DNA of 64,000 nucleotides from JACPYM01 sp031423495 (GCA_031423495.1 JANPFP010000231.1:18193-82192), one strand, 5' to 3'; positions 18,208-27,699 are shown, counted from the stretch's first letter. Notes: generated from the sequence alone by a model not told the origin. Program-made: numbers and translations.

Positions 18208-19182
18208 ATGAAAGGGTATCAAGTTTCTGAGTTTGGTGAGATTGACGTACTTAAATTTATTGATTTGCCCGAACCGGTGGCAGGGCCTGATCAGGTAATC
18301 GTGCGCGTTCACGCATCAGGGGTGAATTACGCTGAAACTGCGATGCGGGCGGGCGTAGGCCCTTTTCGCTGGATGCCGTTACCTTTCGGCCTCGGTCAAG
18401 AAGCCGCTGGCGTCATCGAATCAGTCGGAGCCAACGTCACCGCCTTCAAACCCGGTGACCGCGTATTCGGTCGCGCGCGCGGCGCTCACGCTGAACTGGC
18501 GTTGTTCGACTCGTTTAACCTGATGCGCTTGCCCGATAACTTAACCTTCGCGCAAGCCGCCGCCATTCCAGTTGGTTTCTTAACGGCTTGGCACGCTTTA
18601 GTTACTGTCGCTGACTTGCAGCCCGGTCAGCGTGTGTTGCTCGAAGCCATTGCCAGCAGCGTCAGCAGCGCGGCGTTACAAATTGCTAAATCGAAACAAT
18701 GCTGGGTAGCTGGCACAACCAGTAACGATGCCAAAATCGCTGTCGCTAAGGCTCACGGAGCCGACGCGGTTTATAACTACCAAACCGGCAACGTAGCTGA
18801 AGAAATAATGCGCGACACCGATAAACACGGGGCCGACGTAGCGTTAGTTATTATCGGCACGCCTTCGGCTAAATCCACCATTGCCGCTATGGCTAACGAA
18901 GGAAAGGTTTTGCTGTGTGGTGCGGCAGGCGGTTTCGATTACGGATTTGACCTGACCGTAGTAAATCGCAATCTGCAATTTCTTTGCCTTAGCATTATGA
19001 CTAGCTCGCGCTTTGTGCCAGAAACGATGAAAACCTTTCAGCAAATTGCGTTGCCTTTATTTGCCAATGAAACGTTCAAATCTGAGTTACATACGACGTT
19101 ACCTTTCGCTGAACTGGGCAAAGCCCATCAGATGATTGCTGACCGTCAACATTACGGAAAGATCGTTTTGCAATGGCAATGA
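18208..19182 (+). CDS. NAD(P)-dependent MDR-family alcohol dehydrogenase/quinone oxidoreductase
   Basis: A 324-residue medium-chain dehydrogenase/reductase of the zinc-free quinone-oxidoreductase type. The N-terminal GroES-like part has GQEAAGVIESVGANVTAFKPGDRVFG; the Rossmann part is about 120-260. The nucleotide-binding turn is unusual: where relatives have a Gly-rich GASSGVG, this protein reads EAIASSVSSAALQIAK, though HGADAVYNYQ and the later KVLLCGA strand are normal. AGAGGA precedes the ATG. The next gene overlaps its stop codon, so the two are co-translated. Confidence 0.8.
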   Translation: MKGYQVSEFGEIDVLKFIDLPEPVAGPDQVIVRVHASGVNYAETAMRAGVGPFRWMPLPFGLGQEAAGVIESVGANVTAFKPGDRVFGRARGAHAELALFDSFNLMRLPDNLTFAQAAAIPVGFLTAWHALVTVADLQPGQRVLLEAIASSVSSAALQIAKSKQCWVAGTTSNDAKIAVAKAHGADAVYNYQTGNVAEEIMRDTDKHGADVALVIIGTPSAKSTIAAMANEGKVLLCGAAGGFDYGFDLTVVNRNLQFLCLSIMTSSRFVPETMKTFQQIALPLFANETFKSELHTTLPFAELGKAHQMIADRQHYGKIVLQWQ

Positions 19183-19658
19183 TACAGTTATCGCTGAAAG
19201 AAAAGTTGCGACAAGTTACCGGCGTTTGGGTGGGAACTTACACACACGTTTCTCCCCAAGGCCAGATGCTCGATACATTCACTTCGCGGCAGGAAACTCG
19301 GCTGGAAGGCGACGACTGGTATGAGCGAATAAATTATCTATGGCCCGAAGGCGATAAAATTCAGTTCGACTTTCACGCGCGGTTCGACCCCACGGGCGAA
19401 GCAATGATTTTTGACGACCCAAATTTTCATGGGGAACTGAAATTCGTCAACGACATGGTTTACGTTTTCCCTTATCACTGGAAAGCGAAACCTGAAACCC
19501 ACGCGGTAGAAACGATTGTCATGGCCTCGCCGCATTACAAATCGCGCTTGTGGCAAACTTTTGAAAACGGCGAGTTAGTCAAAGTGACGATCATTACCGA
19601 ACGCCGAATAAGTGCGATGCCCGAAATATGGTATCCCGCGAAAGCTATTTCCAGCTAA
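19173..19658 (+). CDS. lipocalin-like hypothetical protein (DUF3598-like)
   Basis: A 161-residue protein without signal peptide. The pattern GVWVGTYTHVSPQG, SRQETRLEGDDWYERINYLW and FDFHARFDPTGEAMIF suggests a small beta-barrel of the lipocalin-like type found in DUF3598-like proteins. The start at 19173 overlaps the dehydrogenase stop by 10 bp; an in-frame ATG at 19179 gives a classic ATGA overlap and is equally likely. Possible ligand-binding partner of the oxidoreductase; function not known. Confidence 0.65.
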   Translation: MAMIQLSLKEKLRQVTGVWVGTYTHVSPQGQMLDTFTSRQETRLEGDDWYERINYLWPEGDKIQFDFHARFDPTGEAMIFDDPNFHGELKFVNDMVYVFPYHWKAKPETHAVETIVMASPHYKSRLWQTFENGELVKVTIITERRISAMPEIWYPAKAISS

Positions 19659-19677
19659 CAAACTTAACGGAGAATTT

Positions 19678-20790
19678 ATGACAGCACGCTTTTTGAGACA
19701 GCGGTGCTGGTGCCTGGTGCTGTTGGTCGGATGCATAATTAGTTACTCGCAAGTTTCACACGCGCAAGCCAAACGCTTCGTGTTACGCGGCGACGAAACT
19801 CCGCGCAAATATACCGAAGCCCCCAGCCTGGTGGCTGATAATGGCTTGGCTCATTTGGTGGTAGGCGTGCGCTACCTCGACGAAGCCCTCAAGTTATGGG
19901 TAACGACGCTCGGCTTTGAACTCGTCGCCCGCCAGAAAGGCCCCGACAGCGGACTCGCCAAGTTATGGCAAATGCCTGCCGATGAGATACAAGATCAAGC
20001 CGTAGTCGGCACGCCCGGCATTCGCACGGGCAGATTGCATCTGGTTCAGTTCGCTCACCCATTGCCTGCGGTTAGAGATAATGCGCAACCGACTGACTTG
20101 TTACCCAAAAATATAGACATAGCCTGCAAGAACTTGCCGGTTCGTTATGATGAGTTATTAAAGGGCGGGCAAAAATTCCGCTCGAAGTTTGTAACTTACC
20201 CGGTCAAAGATCATCCAGGCGAGCCGTTGCAAGTGAACGAAGTGCAAATGTATGGTCACGACAGCACGAGCATTATGCTGATCGAAATCATGCAAGTTAG
20301 CTATCCGTTCGGCGGGAAAGGCTATGCCGGAATGACTAATTTTGTTCCGATTGTCGAAGATGCGGCGGAAGAAGAAAAATTTTATGCCGACGTGTTCGGT
20401 TTTCCCGCGCTGACTTCCCATTTATTGCAAGGCGAAGAAATTGAAAAAATGGTAGGTCTGCCGAAAGGCGCACAGCTAGATATACGCATTTTAGGCGTCG
20501 AAGAAAACTACTTCGGGCGGATTGAAATGGTTGATTACAAAGGCGTGAATAGCGTGAATAAATATCCGCAAGCCAAACCCGGCGCGCTGGGAGTAACGCA
20601 CGGCACTTTTTTCACCACCAATATCGCTGAGGTTAAAAAGCGTGCTGAACAGCATAAGGTCAAAATGATTGACCACGGTGCGATCAAAACCATTTTCGGC
20701 ACGGCTCCGGCGCTGACGGTTTTTACTCCGGCGGGTTTACGGCTTGACGTATTCGCACGCAACGAAGTTACTTCGGAAGTTGCGCGTTGA
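19678..20790 (+). CDS. secreted VOC-family (glyoxalase/dioxygenase-fold) protein
   Basis: Start at 19678 with GGAG 5 bp upstream; a signal peptide with a cysteine-containing hydrophobic core follows (WCLVLLVGCIISY). Two vicinal-oxygen-chelate modules are seen: about 45-180 (GLAHLVVGVRYLDEALKLWV, TTLGFELVAR) and about 210-360 (VPIVEDAAEEEKFYADVFGF). Family members bind a divalent metal and act on small substrates. Substrate unknown. It ends one base from the convergent gene at 20792. Confidence 0.75.
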   Translation: MTARFLRQRCWCLVLLVGCIISYSQVSHAQAKRFVLRGDETPRKYTEAPSLVADNGLAHLVVGVRYLDEALKLWVTTLGFELVARQKGPDSGLAKLWQMPADEIQDQAVVGTPGIRTGRLHLVQFAHPLPAVRDNAQPTDLLPKNIDIACKNLPVRYDELLKGGQKFRSKFVTYPVKDHPGEPLQVNEVQMYGHDSTSIMLIEIMQVSYPFGGKGYAGMTNFVPIVEDAAEEEKFYADVFGFPALTSHLLQGEEIEKMVGLPKGAQLDIRILGVEENYFGRIEMVDYKGVNSVNKYPQAKPGALGVTHGTFFTTNIAEVKKRAEQHKVKMIDHGAIKTIFGTAPALTVFTPAGLRLDVFARNEVTSEVAR

Positions 20791-20791
20791 G

Positions 20792-21859
20792 TTAGCGAAT
20801 TACCTGCGCTTTGCTCATGGCTTTTGGCGATAGTTCAAAGGCCCAGGCGCGTTTTTGCTCAAAGAAAGCCTGTGAAGCCCATACCTCGGTGTTGCGAGCA
20901 TTACCGATACGGTCAAACGCAGCTTTGGCAGTAACTTGGTCACGCGCGAGCGAGGCGAAATAAGCCATTTCGTTATGGCGTAAATTATTCCCCTGATAAC
21001 GGGAAAGTAACACTTGATAACCTTCTTTAAGCCTCGACAAGTACGCTCGATTTTTCGAGAAAAGGCTGGCTCCCAGAGTAGGTCGCAGGTGAGAGACGAT
21101 CATAAAATAAGCCAATGCACCTTCTTGCGCGCCTAGTTGACGATAAACCTCGTCAGCATAATTTTCCCATTCACCTTGTCCGCCGCGATTGCGGGGCAAA
21201 AAATTAAATGCCTTGGCTTGATAAAAATAATGATAGGAAGGCTCCTGCGCGATACCTTCGGCGTAAGGCAGGTTAAATTCATTCCAACTCCAGCCTTGCG
21301 CCATGGCTAATCTGAGTTGGATGTAATAAAGATGAGGGCAATGGTCTTTTACTTTCTTTAAGCCTTGCAACACCGTCAAGCCGCTTTTTAGACGTGCTTG
21401 AAAGGCTCTGCCGCCAATTTCAGTGCCCATCGAATTCCATTCCTGTCCGCCCACGTGAGCTTTCAGCGCGTACTCAATCAGGGCTGCGCCGTAAGTGATA
21501 TGAGCTGTGACCGATTTGGACGAAGTTTTATGCCAGCGCTGTAACCTAGCCAGGTGCGGCTCCCAATCCATCTCTCCGGCAGTAGTGCCTGAAGTAGGCA
21601 AGGTCAAAGCCTGATATAAAATAAAAAGTTTCCATTCACCGTCAGCGAAGCGCGCTTTACTGGTGCGGGCTTCGTTGGCTAATGAGTCGAGCGCAGCAAA
21701 ATTGTCTTGCGTGAGTAACTGGCGAGCCTGCTTTGTCAGCGATTCAGCCTGATTGAAACTAACTAGATTTTCTGATTGAGCGGGAAGTGCGTAAGCCGTG
21801 TGACTGCTAACGAAAGATAAAGCGGCAAAACATAGCGACAAATAACTCAGATTTTTCAT
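20792..21859 (-). CDS. secreted hypothetical helical-repeat protein
   Basis: Start taken at 21859 (MKNLSYLSLCF), which gives a signal peptide ending near ALPAQ. The mature protein is alpha-helical, with Ala- and aromatic-rich segments (YGAALIEYALKAH, YYIQLRLAMAQGWSW, EGALAYFMIVSHL) that look like TPR/Sel1-type repeats or the DUF4034 type. No catalytic motif. It converges with the VOC gene with one base between the stops. Function unknown. Confidence 0.6.
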   Translation of the reverse strand: MKNLSYLSLCFAALSFVSSHTAYALPAQSENLVSFNQAESLTKQARQLLTQDNFAALDSLANEARTSKARFADGEWKLFILYQALTLPTSGTTAGEMDWEPHLARLQRWHKTSSKSVTAHITYGAALIEYALKAHVGGQEWNSMGTEIGGRAFQARLKSGLTVLQGLKKVKDHCPHLYYIQLRLAMAQGWSWNEFNLPYAEGIAQEPSYHYFYQAKAFNFLPRNRGGQGEWENYADEVYRQLGAQEGALAYFMIVSHLRPTLGASLFSKNRAYLSRLKEGYQVLLSRYQGNNLRHNEMAYFASLARDQVTAKAAFDRIGNARNTEVWASQAFFEQKRAWAFELSPKAMSKAQVIR

Positions 21860-22120
21860 AGCCAATATTCTCAACGTGGTTAAACGATTTAAGTGAAATT
21901 TTGAGTGACGGTCATACGTTCAGACCAGATGGCGCAACGCGACTCAACCAGTTACTCAACCTGTCTGTGTTGCTTTCAGGGATGACTGAATTTTGTGTGG
22001 GGATGAGAGTTGCGGCGGGATGTTGGAGTTAAGACAGAACCGATCTGTGTCTCTGACTCAGCGCGACGCGATTATGCACAAATGGGTGTTTGAAGCCAGC
22101 TTTTTTATCTGGCGGCTTGG

Positions 22121-24073
22121 TCAGCTTTGCAACTCAGCCAGGTCTCGGAAGCCGTCCAGGGCTTCTGGGTTGGCGAGCGCTTCCTGATTTTTGACCGGGC
22201 GGTCATGGACGATTTCGCGCACGGCGAGTTCGGTGATCTTGCCGGATTTGGTACGCGGAATGTCAGCGACCGCGATGATTTTGGCGGGTACGTGACGTGG
22301 CGTGGTGTTCCCGCGAATGGTTTGCTTGATCGTGGTTTTGAGTTCGTCGTCGAGCGTGACGCCTTCACGCAACCGCACGAACAGCACGACGCGTACGTCG
22401 CCTTGCCAGTCTTGCCCGATCACGAGCGACTCGATAATTTCGGGCAGACGCTCTACTTGGCGATAAATTTCCGCTGTACCGATGCGCACGCCGCCGGGGT
22501 TGAGCGTTGCGTCAGAACGCCCATAAATTACTATGCCGTTGTGCGCGGTCAGTTCAGCGTAATCGCCGTGCGTCCATACGTTGGGGAAGCGTGCGAAATA
22601 AGCCGCGTGATATTTCGCGCCGTCTTTGTCTTTCCAAAATCCTAAAGGCATCGAAGGAAAAGCGCGCGTGCAGACGAGTTCGCCTTTGGTTTGGTTCAGC
22701 GAGTTGCCGTGTTCGTCGAACACGTCAACGGCCATGCCCAAACCTTTGCACTGGATTTCTCCGCGATAGACCGGCGCGGTCGGATTGCCCAATACGAAAC
22801 AACCCATGATGTCGGTGCCGCCTGAGATCGAAGCCAGATTTACGTCAGCCTTGATGTGTTGATAAACAAAATCGAAGCCTTCCGGCGCGAGTACGCTGCC
22901 GGTTGAGAGAACGGTGCGCAGTTCGGCGAAAGCGTATTCCTCACGCGTGCGCAATTCGCTCTTGGTCAAGGCATCAATGAATTTCGCCGATGTGCCGAAA
23001 TGCGTAACGCGTTCACGTTCGATGAAATCGAAAAGCACACGACTGCCGCCCGCGAATGGCGAACCGTCATAGAGCAACAACGTAGCGCCCGAAGCCAAGC
23101 CCGAAGCCAGCCAGTTCCACATCACCCAACCGCAAGTCGTGAAATAAAACACCTGGTCGCCCGCTTGGATGTCGCTGTGCAGTTGATGTTCTTTCAGGTG
23201 TTGCAACAGCGTGCCGCCCGCGCCGTGTACGATGCACTTGGGGACGCCGGTCGTGCCGGAGGAATACATCACGTAAAGCGGATGATCGAAAGGCAGTTGT
23301 GCAAATTCGATAGTCGTTTTGTTTTGAAAAGGCTGAATGAATTCGGCGAGCATTTGTGCGTGGGGAATGGCACTAATGTCGGGCTGGTCGTTCAGGTAAG
23401 GAACGACGATTACGCGCTCGACTGAAGGCAGTTGCGCCACGATGTCTTTGAGTTTGTCGCGCGTATCATTGGCCTTTTCGTTGTACCAATAACCGTCAGT
23501 CGCAAACAGGATTTTGGGTTCTATTTGTCCGAACCGATCCAGCACGCCTTGTACGCCGAAGTCAGGCGAGCAGGACGAAAAGACTGCGCCGAGGCTGGCG
23601 GCGGCTAACATGGCAACGATGGATTCGGGCAAGTTGGGCAGATAAGCTGCGACGCGATCACCAGCGACTACGCCTTGCGCGCGTAAGGCGGCGGCGAGTT
23701 GTGCGACTTGCAGAAAAAGTTCGGCGTGAGTGAGGCGCGATTCTTTTTTGCCTTCGCCGCAAAAGACCAACGCATCGGTTTCGTCACGATAACGCAACAG
23801 GTTTTCGGCGAAGTTCAGTCTCGCTTCAGGAAACCATTGAGCGCCGGGCATGCGGTCGCCATTGAGCAAAATGGTTTCGCCTGGACTGCCGATGACTTCG
23901 CAAAAGTCCCAGAGGTCGCGCCAGAAATCTTTGCGCGCATCAATTGACCAACGATGCAAGGCTTCGTAATCGCTGAAAGACAACTGATGCCGCGCTTCGA
24001 TAGTACGTTGAAACTCAGTCAGCCTGGCCGATGCGATGCGTTCGGCAGTGGGAGTCCACAGCAAGTCGCTCAT
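22121..24073 (-). CDS. aacS: acetoacetyl-CoA synthetase (acetoacetate--CoA ligase)
   Basis: A 650-residue ANL-superfamily enzyme that activates acetoacetate with ATP and CoA in the cytosol. Motifs in order: N-terminal PTAERI...W...FWRDLWDF typical of AacS, the P-loop YVMYSSGTTGVPKCIVHGAGG, the SGGTDIMGCFV segment, GRSDATLNPGGVRIG and the C-terminal PRTKSGKITELAVREIV with the catalytic Lys. Length fits the family. It would let the cell use ketone bodies or poly-hydroxybutyrate breakdown products. The next minus-strand gene upstream (esterase) ends 4 bp before its start, suggesting co-transcription. Confidence 0.93.
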   Translation of the reverse strand: MSDLLWTPTAERIASARLTEFQRTIEARHQLSFSDYEALHRWSIDARKDFWRDLWDFCEVIGSPGETILLNGDRMPGAQWFPEARLNFAENLLRYRDETDALVFCGEGKKESRLTHAELFLQVAQLAAALRAQGVVAGDRVAAYLPNLPESIVAMLAAASLGAVFSSCSPDFGVQGVLDRFGQIEPKILFATDGYWYNEKANDTRDKLKDIVAQLPSVERVIVVPYLNDQPDISAIPHAQMLAEFIQPFQNKTTIEFAQLPFDHPLYVMYSSGTTGVPKCIVHGAGGTLLQHLKEHQLHSDIQAGDQVFYFTTCGWVMWNWLASGLASGATLLLYDGSPFAGGSRVLFDFIERERVTHFGTSAKFIDALTKSELRTREEYAFAELRTVLSTGSVLAPEGFDFVYQHIKADVNLASISGGTDIMGCFVLGNPTAPVYRGEIQCKGLGMAVDVFDEHGNSLNQTKGELVCTRAFPSMPLGFWKDKDGAKYHAAYFARFPNVWTHGDYAELTAHNGIVIYGRSDATLNPGGVRIGTAEIYRQVERLPEIIESLVIGQDWQGDVRVVLFVRLREGVTLDDELKTTIKQTIRGNTTPRHVPAKIIAVADIPRTKSGKITELAVREIVHDRPVKNQEALANPEALDGFRDLAELQS

Positions 24074-24077
24074 ACAG

Positions 24078-24959
24078 TTATTTTTTCAAAAGCCCTTGCA
24101 CGTTGAGCCATTCGCCGAAGCGTTCGATCCATTGATCGGAGGGCAGGTTCTGTTTGCGCATGCCGAAGCCGTGTCCACCTTTTGCATAAAGGTGCATCTC
24201 GACCGGCTTTTTCGCCGCAAGCCATTTGCTATAAAGCGCAACGCTCTCAGGCGCGAGATTGAGTTGATCGTCAGAGGCCGCGACGATGAAAAGGGGCGGC
24301 GCGTCTTTCGGTACGTCGCCGGGTTTGACTGCGCCCATATAGGCGTAGATGGGGGCGGAGAAATCAGGGCGCGTTTCGGGCGTGTTATGAAACGTGGCCG
24401 AAGCCGTCACCGTGCCTCCGGCAGAAAAACCCATGAAGCCAATGCGCTGCGGGTTAACACCTAATTCTTTGGCGTGTTCACGCACGTAACGCATTGCCGC
24501 AAGTCCGTCGGCGTGTGCGAGGTGGGCTACGTTGACGTTGTTGGCATCTACCTCAATGGGGCCTTTGCCCATCTTGTTCATGACTTCTTTCGTGCCGTCT
24601 TCGCCGGTTTGCACGAGACGATATTTCAAGACGAAGCAAATAACGCCTTTGGCGACGAGCCACTTGGCGACGTCATTGCCTTCGCTGTTGATCGAGAGTG
24701 CGTGAAAGCCTCCGCCGGGCGCGATGATGACGGCTGTGCCGTTAGCCGTGGCAGCGTCCGGCGCGTACATCGTGAGCGATGGGTTGACGACGTTCGTGAC
24801 TACTTGGGTTTGCCAGATTTGCGAGAAGTATTCCTTTTCCTGCTGCTTCCAGTTTTCGGAGCCAGCAGGAGCGTTTGGATAAAGGCGAATGACTTTTTGT
24901 GCGTTCACGGTTAGCGCGAGCGAGAGAAATAAGAAACAGAATGAAGCGACATGTTTCAT
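24078..24959 (-). CDS. secreted alpha/beta-hydrolase, carbohydrate-esterase-like (BD-FAE/xylanase-associated type)
   Basis: The start at 24959 gives a signal peptide (MKHVASFCFLFLSLALTVNAQ); the longer open frame upstream has no support. Catalytic features: oxyanion strand TAVIIAPGGGFHAL, nucleophile in GFMGFSAGGTV, acid in VAASDDQLN and His in KGGHGFGM. Such enzymes deacetylate or deferuloylate hemicellulose side chains. A related enzyme is encoded at 30109-31383, and a feruloyl-esterase-like gene lies next to it, so the stretch suits plant-polymer use. Confidence 0.82.
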   Translation of the reverse strand: MKHVASFCFLFLSLALTVNAQKVIRLYPNAPAGSENWKQQEKEYFSQIWQTQVVTNVVNPSLTMYAPDAATANGTAVIIAPGGGFHALSINSEGNDVAKWLVAKGVICFVLKYRLVQTGEDGTKEVMNKMGKGPIEVDANNVNVAHLAHADGLAAMRYVREHAKELGVNPQRIGFMGFSAGGTVTASATFHNTPETRPDFSAPIYAYMGAVKPGDVPKDAPPLFIVAASDDQLNLAPESVALYSKWLAAKKPVEMHLYAKGGHGFGMRKQNLPSDQWIERFGEWLNVQGLLKK

Positions 24960-25027
24960 GGTTTTTGTTGAAGTGATATTTTTGGAATGGATGTGTCTGG
25001 TGGTTCGCAATGTACGGGAATAAGAAT

Positions 25028-25052
25028 AGGGCAAGCTCGGCGGGCTTGCCCT
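25028..25052. terminator. short GC-rich hairpin between two esterase genes
   Basis: AGGGCAAGC-TCGGCGG-GCTTGCCCT forms a 9-bp stem. On the minus strand the stem is followed by ATTCTTATT, so it could end transcription of the esterase gene at 25058-26266. It may also be another REP-like element. Confidence 0.5.
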
Positions 25053-25057
25053 ACCGT

Positions 25058-26266
25058 TTACTGAAATAGCTGCGGCGCAAATTCGCTCAGGTAATTGCGC
25101 CAGTTGATCCAAGTATGCCCGCCTTCAGTTTCTTTGTACGTTGGATTGAAGCCCTGCTTTTTGAATAAGTCCAGCGTGGCTTTGGTCGTGCCGAGCAGGA
25201 AGTCTTCTTTGCCGGTGGCGAACCAAAACAGTTTCAAGCCTTTTTTCAGATTGGCGTCACTAAGTTTGGCTTGATGTTGTTTGACCCACGCTTCGCCCGC
25301 AGGCGAGATCGTGGGGATCGTACCGGCAGCAGGCGGCGGGCTGCCGGGCGTCATACGCAAAAACGCATTCAATAAGCCTGAGCTATAGACGCCGACATAA
25401 GCGAACTTTTCGAGATGGGGAATGCCGATGGCGAGCGTTTGTCCGCCACCCATCGAAAGTCCGGCGATCGCGCGGCCGTTGCGGTCAGTCAATACGCGAT
25501 AGTTCTTTTCAACGTAAGGCATCACGTCGGTCGTGAAATCTTGACCGAATTCATCAGGCGGCGGCGCTTGTCCGGGTTGCGGCGGAGCAGCGGCGGGCAT
25601 GCGATTGATGGCACGCGTATGTCCGGCAGGCATCACGACGACCATCGGCTTGGCTTTTCCGGCGGCGATCAGGTTGTCGAGAATAAAGCCTGCGCGTCCG
25701 ACGGATGTCCACGCTTCGTCGCAATCGCCCGCGCCGTGCAGCAGATAAAACACAGGGTACTTGCCTTTGCCTAGCTCATAACCCGGCGGCGTATAAATGT
25801 GCATGCGGCGAAACTTGCTCAACGCGGTTGAGTAATACGTGACAGCAGCGACTGCGCCGTGCGGTACGTTTTTGGTGTCGAATAAATCAGAGCCGGGTAT
25901 GTTCACTAGGCTCCATACGTTGTTATTCGACTCGCTGATCGAAGCGTTGCGCGGGTCAATCACCGATACGCCGCTCACGTTGAAGTTATAACGATAAGCG
26001 CCCGGGTCAATCGCCGGGAGCGTAATTTCCCAAATTCCGTTTTCGCCTTTGGTCATCTCTTTGCCTTGTCCCATGCCGGGGATGTCGCCGCCACCCAACT
26101 TTACGCTCGTGGCTTGCGGAGCCAGCAAACGAAAGGTGACGCGCCGGTCGGCATGCACTTCGGGCGAAGTAACTTGCGGCGGCGGCGTGCGCGGCGGATT
26201 CGCCGGTTGCGCTAAAGTCAGCGCAGATAAGACGAGTAACATCGAACCCAAAATCAGTTTATTCAT
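25058..26266 (-). CDS. secreted esterase with N-terminal E-set/CBM48-like domain (enterochelin/feruloyl esterase type)
   Basis: A 402-residue protein with a signal peptide (MNKLILGSMLLVLSALTLAQ). Residues about 35-130 form an immunoglobulin-like E-set domain (VTFRLLAPQATSVKLGG, GIWEITLPAIDPGAYRYNF). The catalytic domain is an alpha/beta-hydrolase: FYLLHGAGDCDEAW, nucleophile in AGLSMGGGQ, acid around FATGKEDFLLG and His in EGGHTWINW. This layout fits secreted feruloyl or acetyl-xylan esterases and Fes-like enzymes. Likely acts on plant cell-wall esters. Confidence 0.87.
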   Translation of the reverse strand: MNKLILGSMLLVLSALTLAQPANPPRTPPPQVTSPEVHADRRVTFRLLAPQATSVKLGGGDIPGMGQGKEMTKGENGIWEITLPAIDPGAYRYNFNVSGVSVIDPRNASISESNNNVWSLVNIPGSDLFDTKNVPHGAVAAVTYYSTALSKFRRMHIYTPPGYELGKGKYPVFYLLHGAGDCDEAWTSVGRAGFILDNLIAAGKAKPMVVVMPAGHTRAINRMPAAAPPQPGQAPPPDEFGQDFTTDVMPYVEKNYRVLTDRNGRAIAGLSMGGGQTLAIGIPHLEKFAYVGVYSSGLLNAFLRMTPGSPPPAAGTIPTISPAGEAWVKQHQAKLSDANLKKGLKLFWFATGKEDFLLGTTKATLDLFKKQGFNPTYKETEGGHTWINWRNYLSEFAPQLFQ

Positions 26267-26319
26267 TTTTTGTCTCTCAGTTGATGGAGCGCCGTTAGCG
26301 CACGGTTTGGTCGTGCGGC

Positions 26320-27276
26320 TTAACGCACAGTTTGTAAGAAGCCCAATAACGCCTCGGTTACTTCCTGCGGGCGTTCGAGTTGAACCCAGTGGCCTGCGTC
26401 TTCGAGCAATACGAGGCCGCGCAAATCATTCAGACGGCGTTGCATTGATTCGATGGTTTTGCCGCCGCCGAATGAAAGTACGGGATCGCGTTTGCCTGCG
26501 ATAAAGAAAGACGGTTGTTCGATGTGTGCGGTTTCGAGTTGTGGGGTCAGGTCAACGTTGCGGTCAATGTTGCGGTACCAGTTGATCGGGCCGCGAAAGC
26601 CGCTCTGCTGATATTGCGTGACGTAATAATCCAAGTCTTCTTCAGTTAGCCACGCGGGCAGTGTTTCAGGGTCAATCATTCCGTCGAGAAACTTGGCCGT
26701 TGACGGTTTATTCATCCGCAAGCCTTCGCGCGGAGCGTCCGCCGAAATCGAGTAATAAATCATTCGCAGCGACTTGCGCAGGTCAGCTTCGAGTTCGGCT
26801 TCGGCGACGCCGGGCTGCTGAAAATAAACCATGTACCAAAACCTGTCGCCGTAAAATTCCTGTTGCGTCAGCGTGCCCCTGCGCCAGCGCGTGTAAGGTA
26901 CGCTCAAGCCTGCTACGGCCTTGACGCGCTGCGGATGCAACAGCGCCGTATGCCACGCGACCGGCGCTCCCCAATCGTGGCCGACGACGAGGAAGCGTTC
27001 GTGGCCGAGCGCGGTGGCGATGCCCGCTACGTCATTGGTTAGCTCGACGATGTTGTATGCCTCAATCGCTGCCGGTTTATCGCTGCCGCCATAGCCGCGC
27101 TGATCGGGTACGGCGACCTGAAAGCCCGCCGCGACGAGCGGATCAATCTGATGCCGCCACAGATACCAACACTGCGGCCAGCCGTGTAACAGGATGACTA
27201 ACGGCCCGCTGCCTTCAACGACGACGCGCAGGCGGATGCCGTTGGTTTCGATGGTTTGGAAGTTACGTTGTTTCAT
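26320..27276 (-). CDS. alpha/beta-hydrolase, epoxide hydrolase-like
   Basis: A 318-residue cytosolic protein without signal peptide. The HGWPQ oxyanion motif, the nucleophile Asp in VVGHDWGAPVAWH and the catalytic His in EDAGHWVQLERP are those of soluble epoxide hydrolases; the lid region FLDGMIDPETLPAWLTEEDL...FRGPINWYRN also fits. It would open epoxides to diols, although haloalkane dehalogenase-like relatives share the Asp. Ends 54 bp upstream of the esterase gene on the same strand. Confidence 0.87.
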   Translation of the reverse strand: MKQRNFQTIETNGIRLRVVVEGSGPLVILLHGWPQCWYLWRHQIDPLVAAGFQVAVPDQRGYGGSDKPAAIEAYNIVELTNDVAGIATALGHERFLVVGHDWGAPVAWHTALLHPQRVKAVAGLSVPYTRWRRGTLTQQEFYGDRFWYMVYFQQPGVAEAELEADLRKSLRMIYYSISADAPREGLRMNKPSTAKFLDGMIDPETLPAWLTEEDLDYYVTQYQQSGFRGPINWYRNIDRNVDLTPQLETAHIEQPSFFIAGKRDPVLSFGGGKTIESMQRRLNDLRGLVLLEDAGHWVQLERPQEVTEALLGFLQTVR

Positions 27277-27297
27277 CAGAATTCATTTCCGTATTGG

Positions 27298-27699
27298 TTA
27301 GCGAAGCGGCGACAGATAAACCGTGTTGACAGACTCCACCAGTCCGAAGAACAGCTTGCGCAACCAACCGTTGCGTCCCAGCAGGTTGCGCTGCAAGCCG
27401 GGGTATTTGGCGAAATACACGATGCTCTCAAAGGCGATGCCGTAAAATTCCAGCGTGACCAGATGGCCGTATGTCGCCAGCGTCCCGCCCGAAGCGGGGC
27501 TGAAGTTTTTCGGCTCGCCCGTCTCGATTTGCAGTCCCAGCAGCAGCCCTGTCTCATTGCTGAAAACGCAATCGCTCGCGCCGCAATCCACGTAAGCGGT
27601 AGCCTTGGTTTCTTTTCCGCCACAAAACAACAGTAGGGGAATTTCGATTCCATCTTCAGAGTCGTAACGTTGCACAACGTCGAAAGAGAGTTCGGCCAT
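27298..27699 (-). CDS. retropepsin-like aspartyl protease family protein
   Basis: Start at 27699 (MAELSFDV), 8 bp after the stop of the upstream gene; about 133 residues. A single retroviral-protease-like half is visible: ATAYVDCGASDCVFS with the catalytic Asp in DCGA (instead of the usual DTGA/DSGA), and YGHLVTLEFYGIAFES plus LLGRNGWL, which corresponds to the C-terminal hydrophobic-Gly motif. Such proteins act as dimers. It forms a tight pair with the DUF5678-type gene before it, and I have the impression that this pairing recurs in other genomes. Confidence 0.7.
   Translation of the reverse strand: MAELSFDVVQRYDSEDGIEIPLLLFCGGKETKATAYVDCGASDCVFSNETGLLLGLQIETGEPKNFSPASGGTLATYGHLVTLEFYGIAFESIVYFAKYPGLQRNLLGRNGWLRKLFFGLVESVNTVYLSPLR

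Noticed and set aside
24960..25112. N-terminal extension of the esterase at 24078-24959
   Set aside because: It lacks a signal peptide, crosses the hairpin at 25028 and overlaps the next gene; the internal ATG gives a normal signal peptide.
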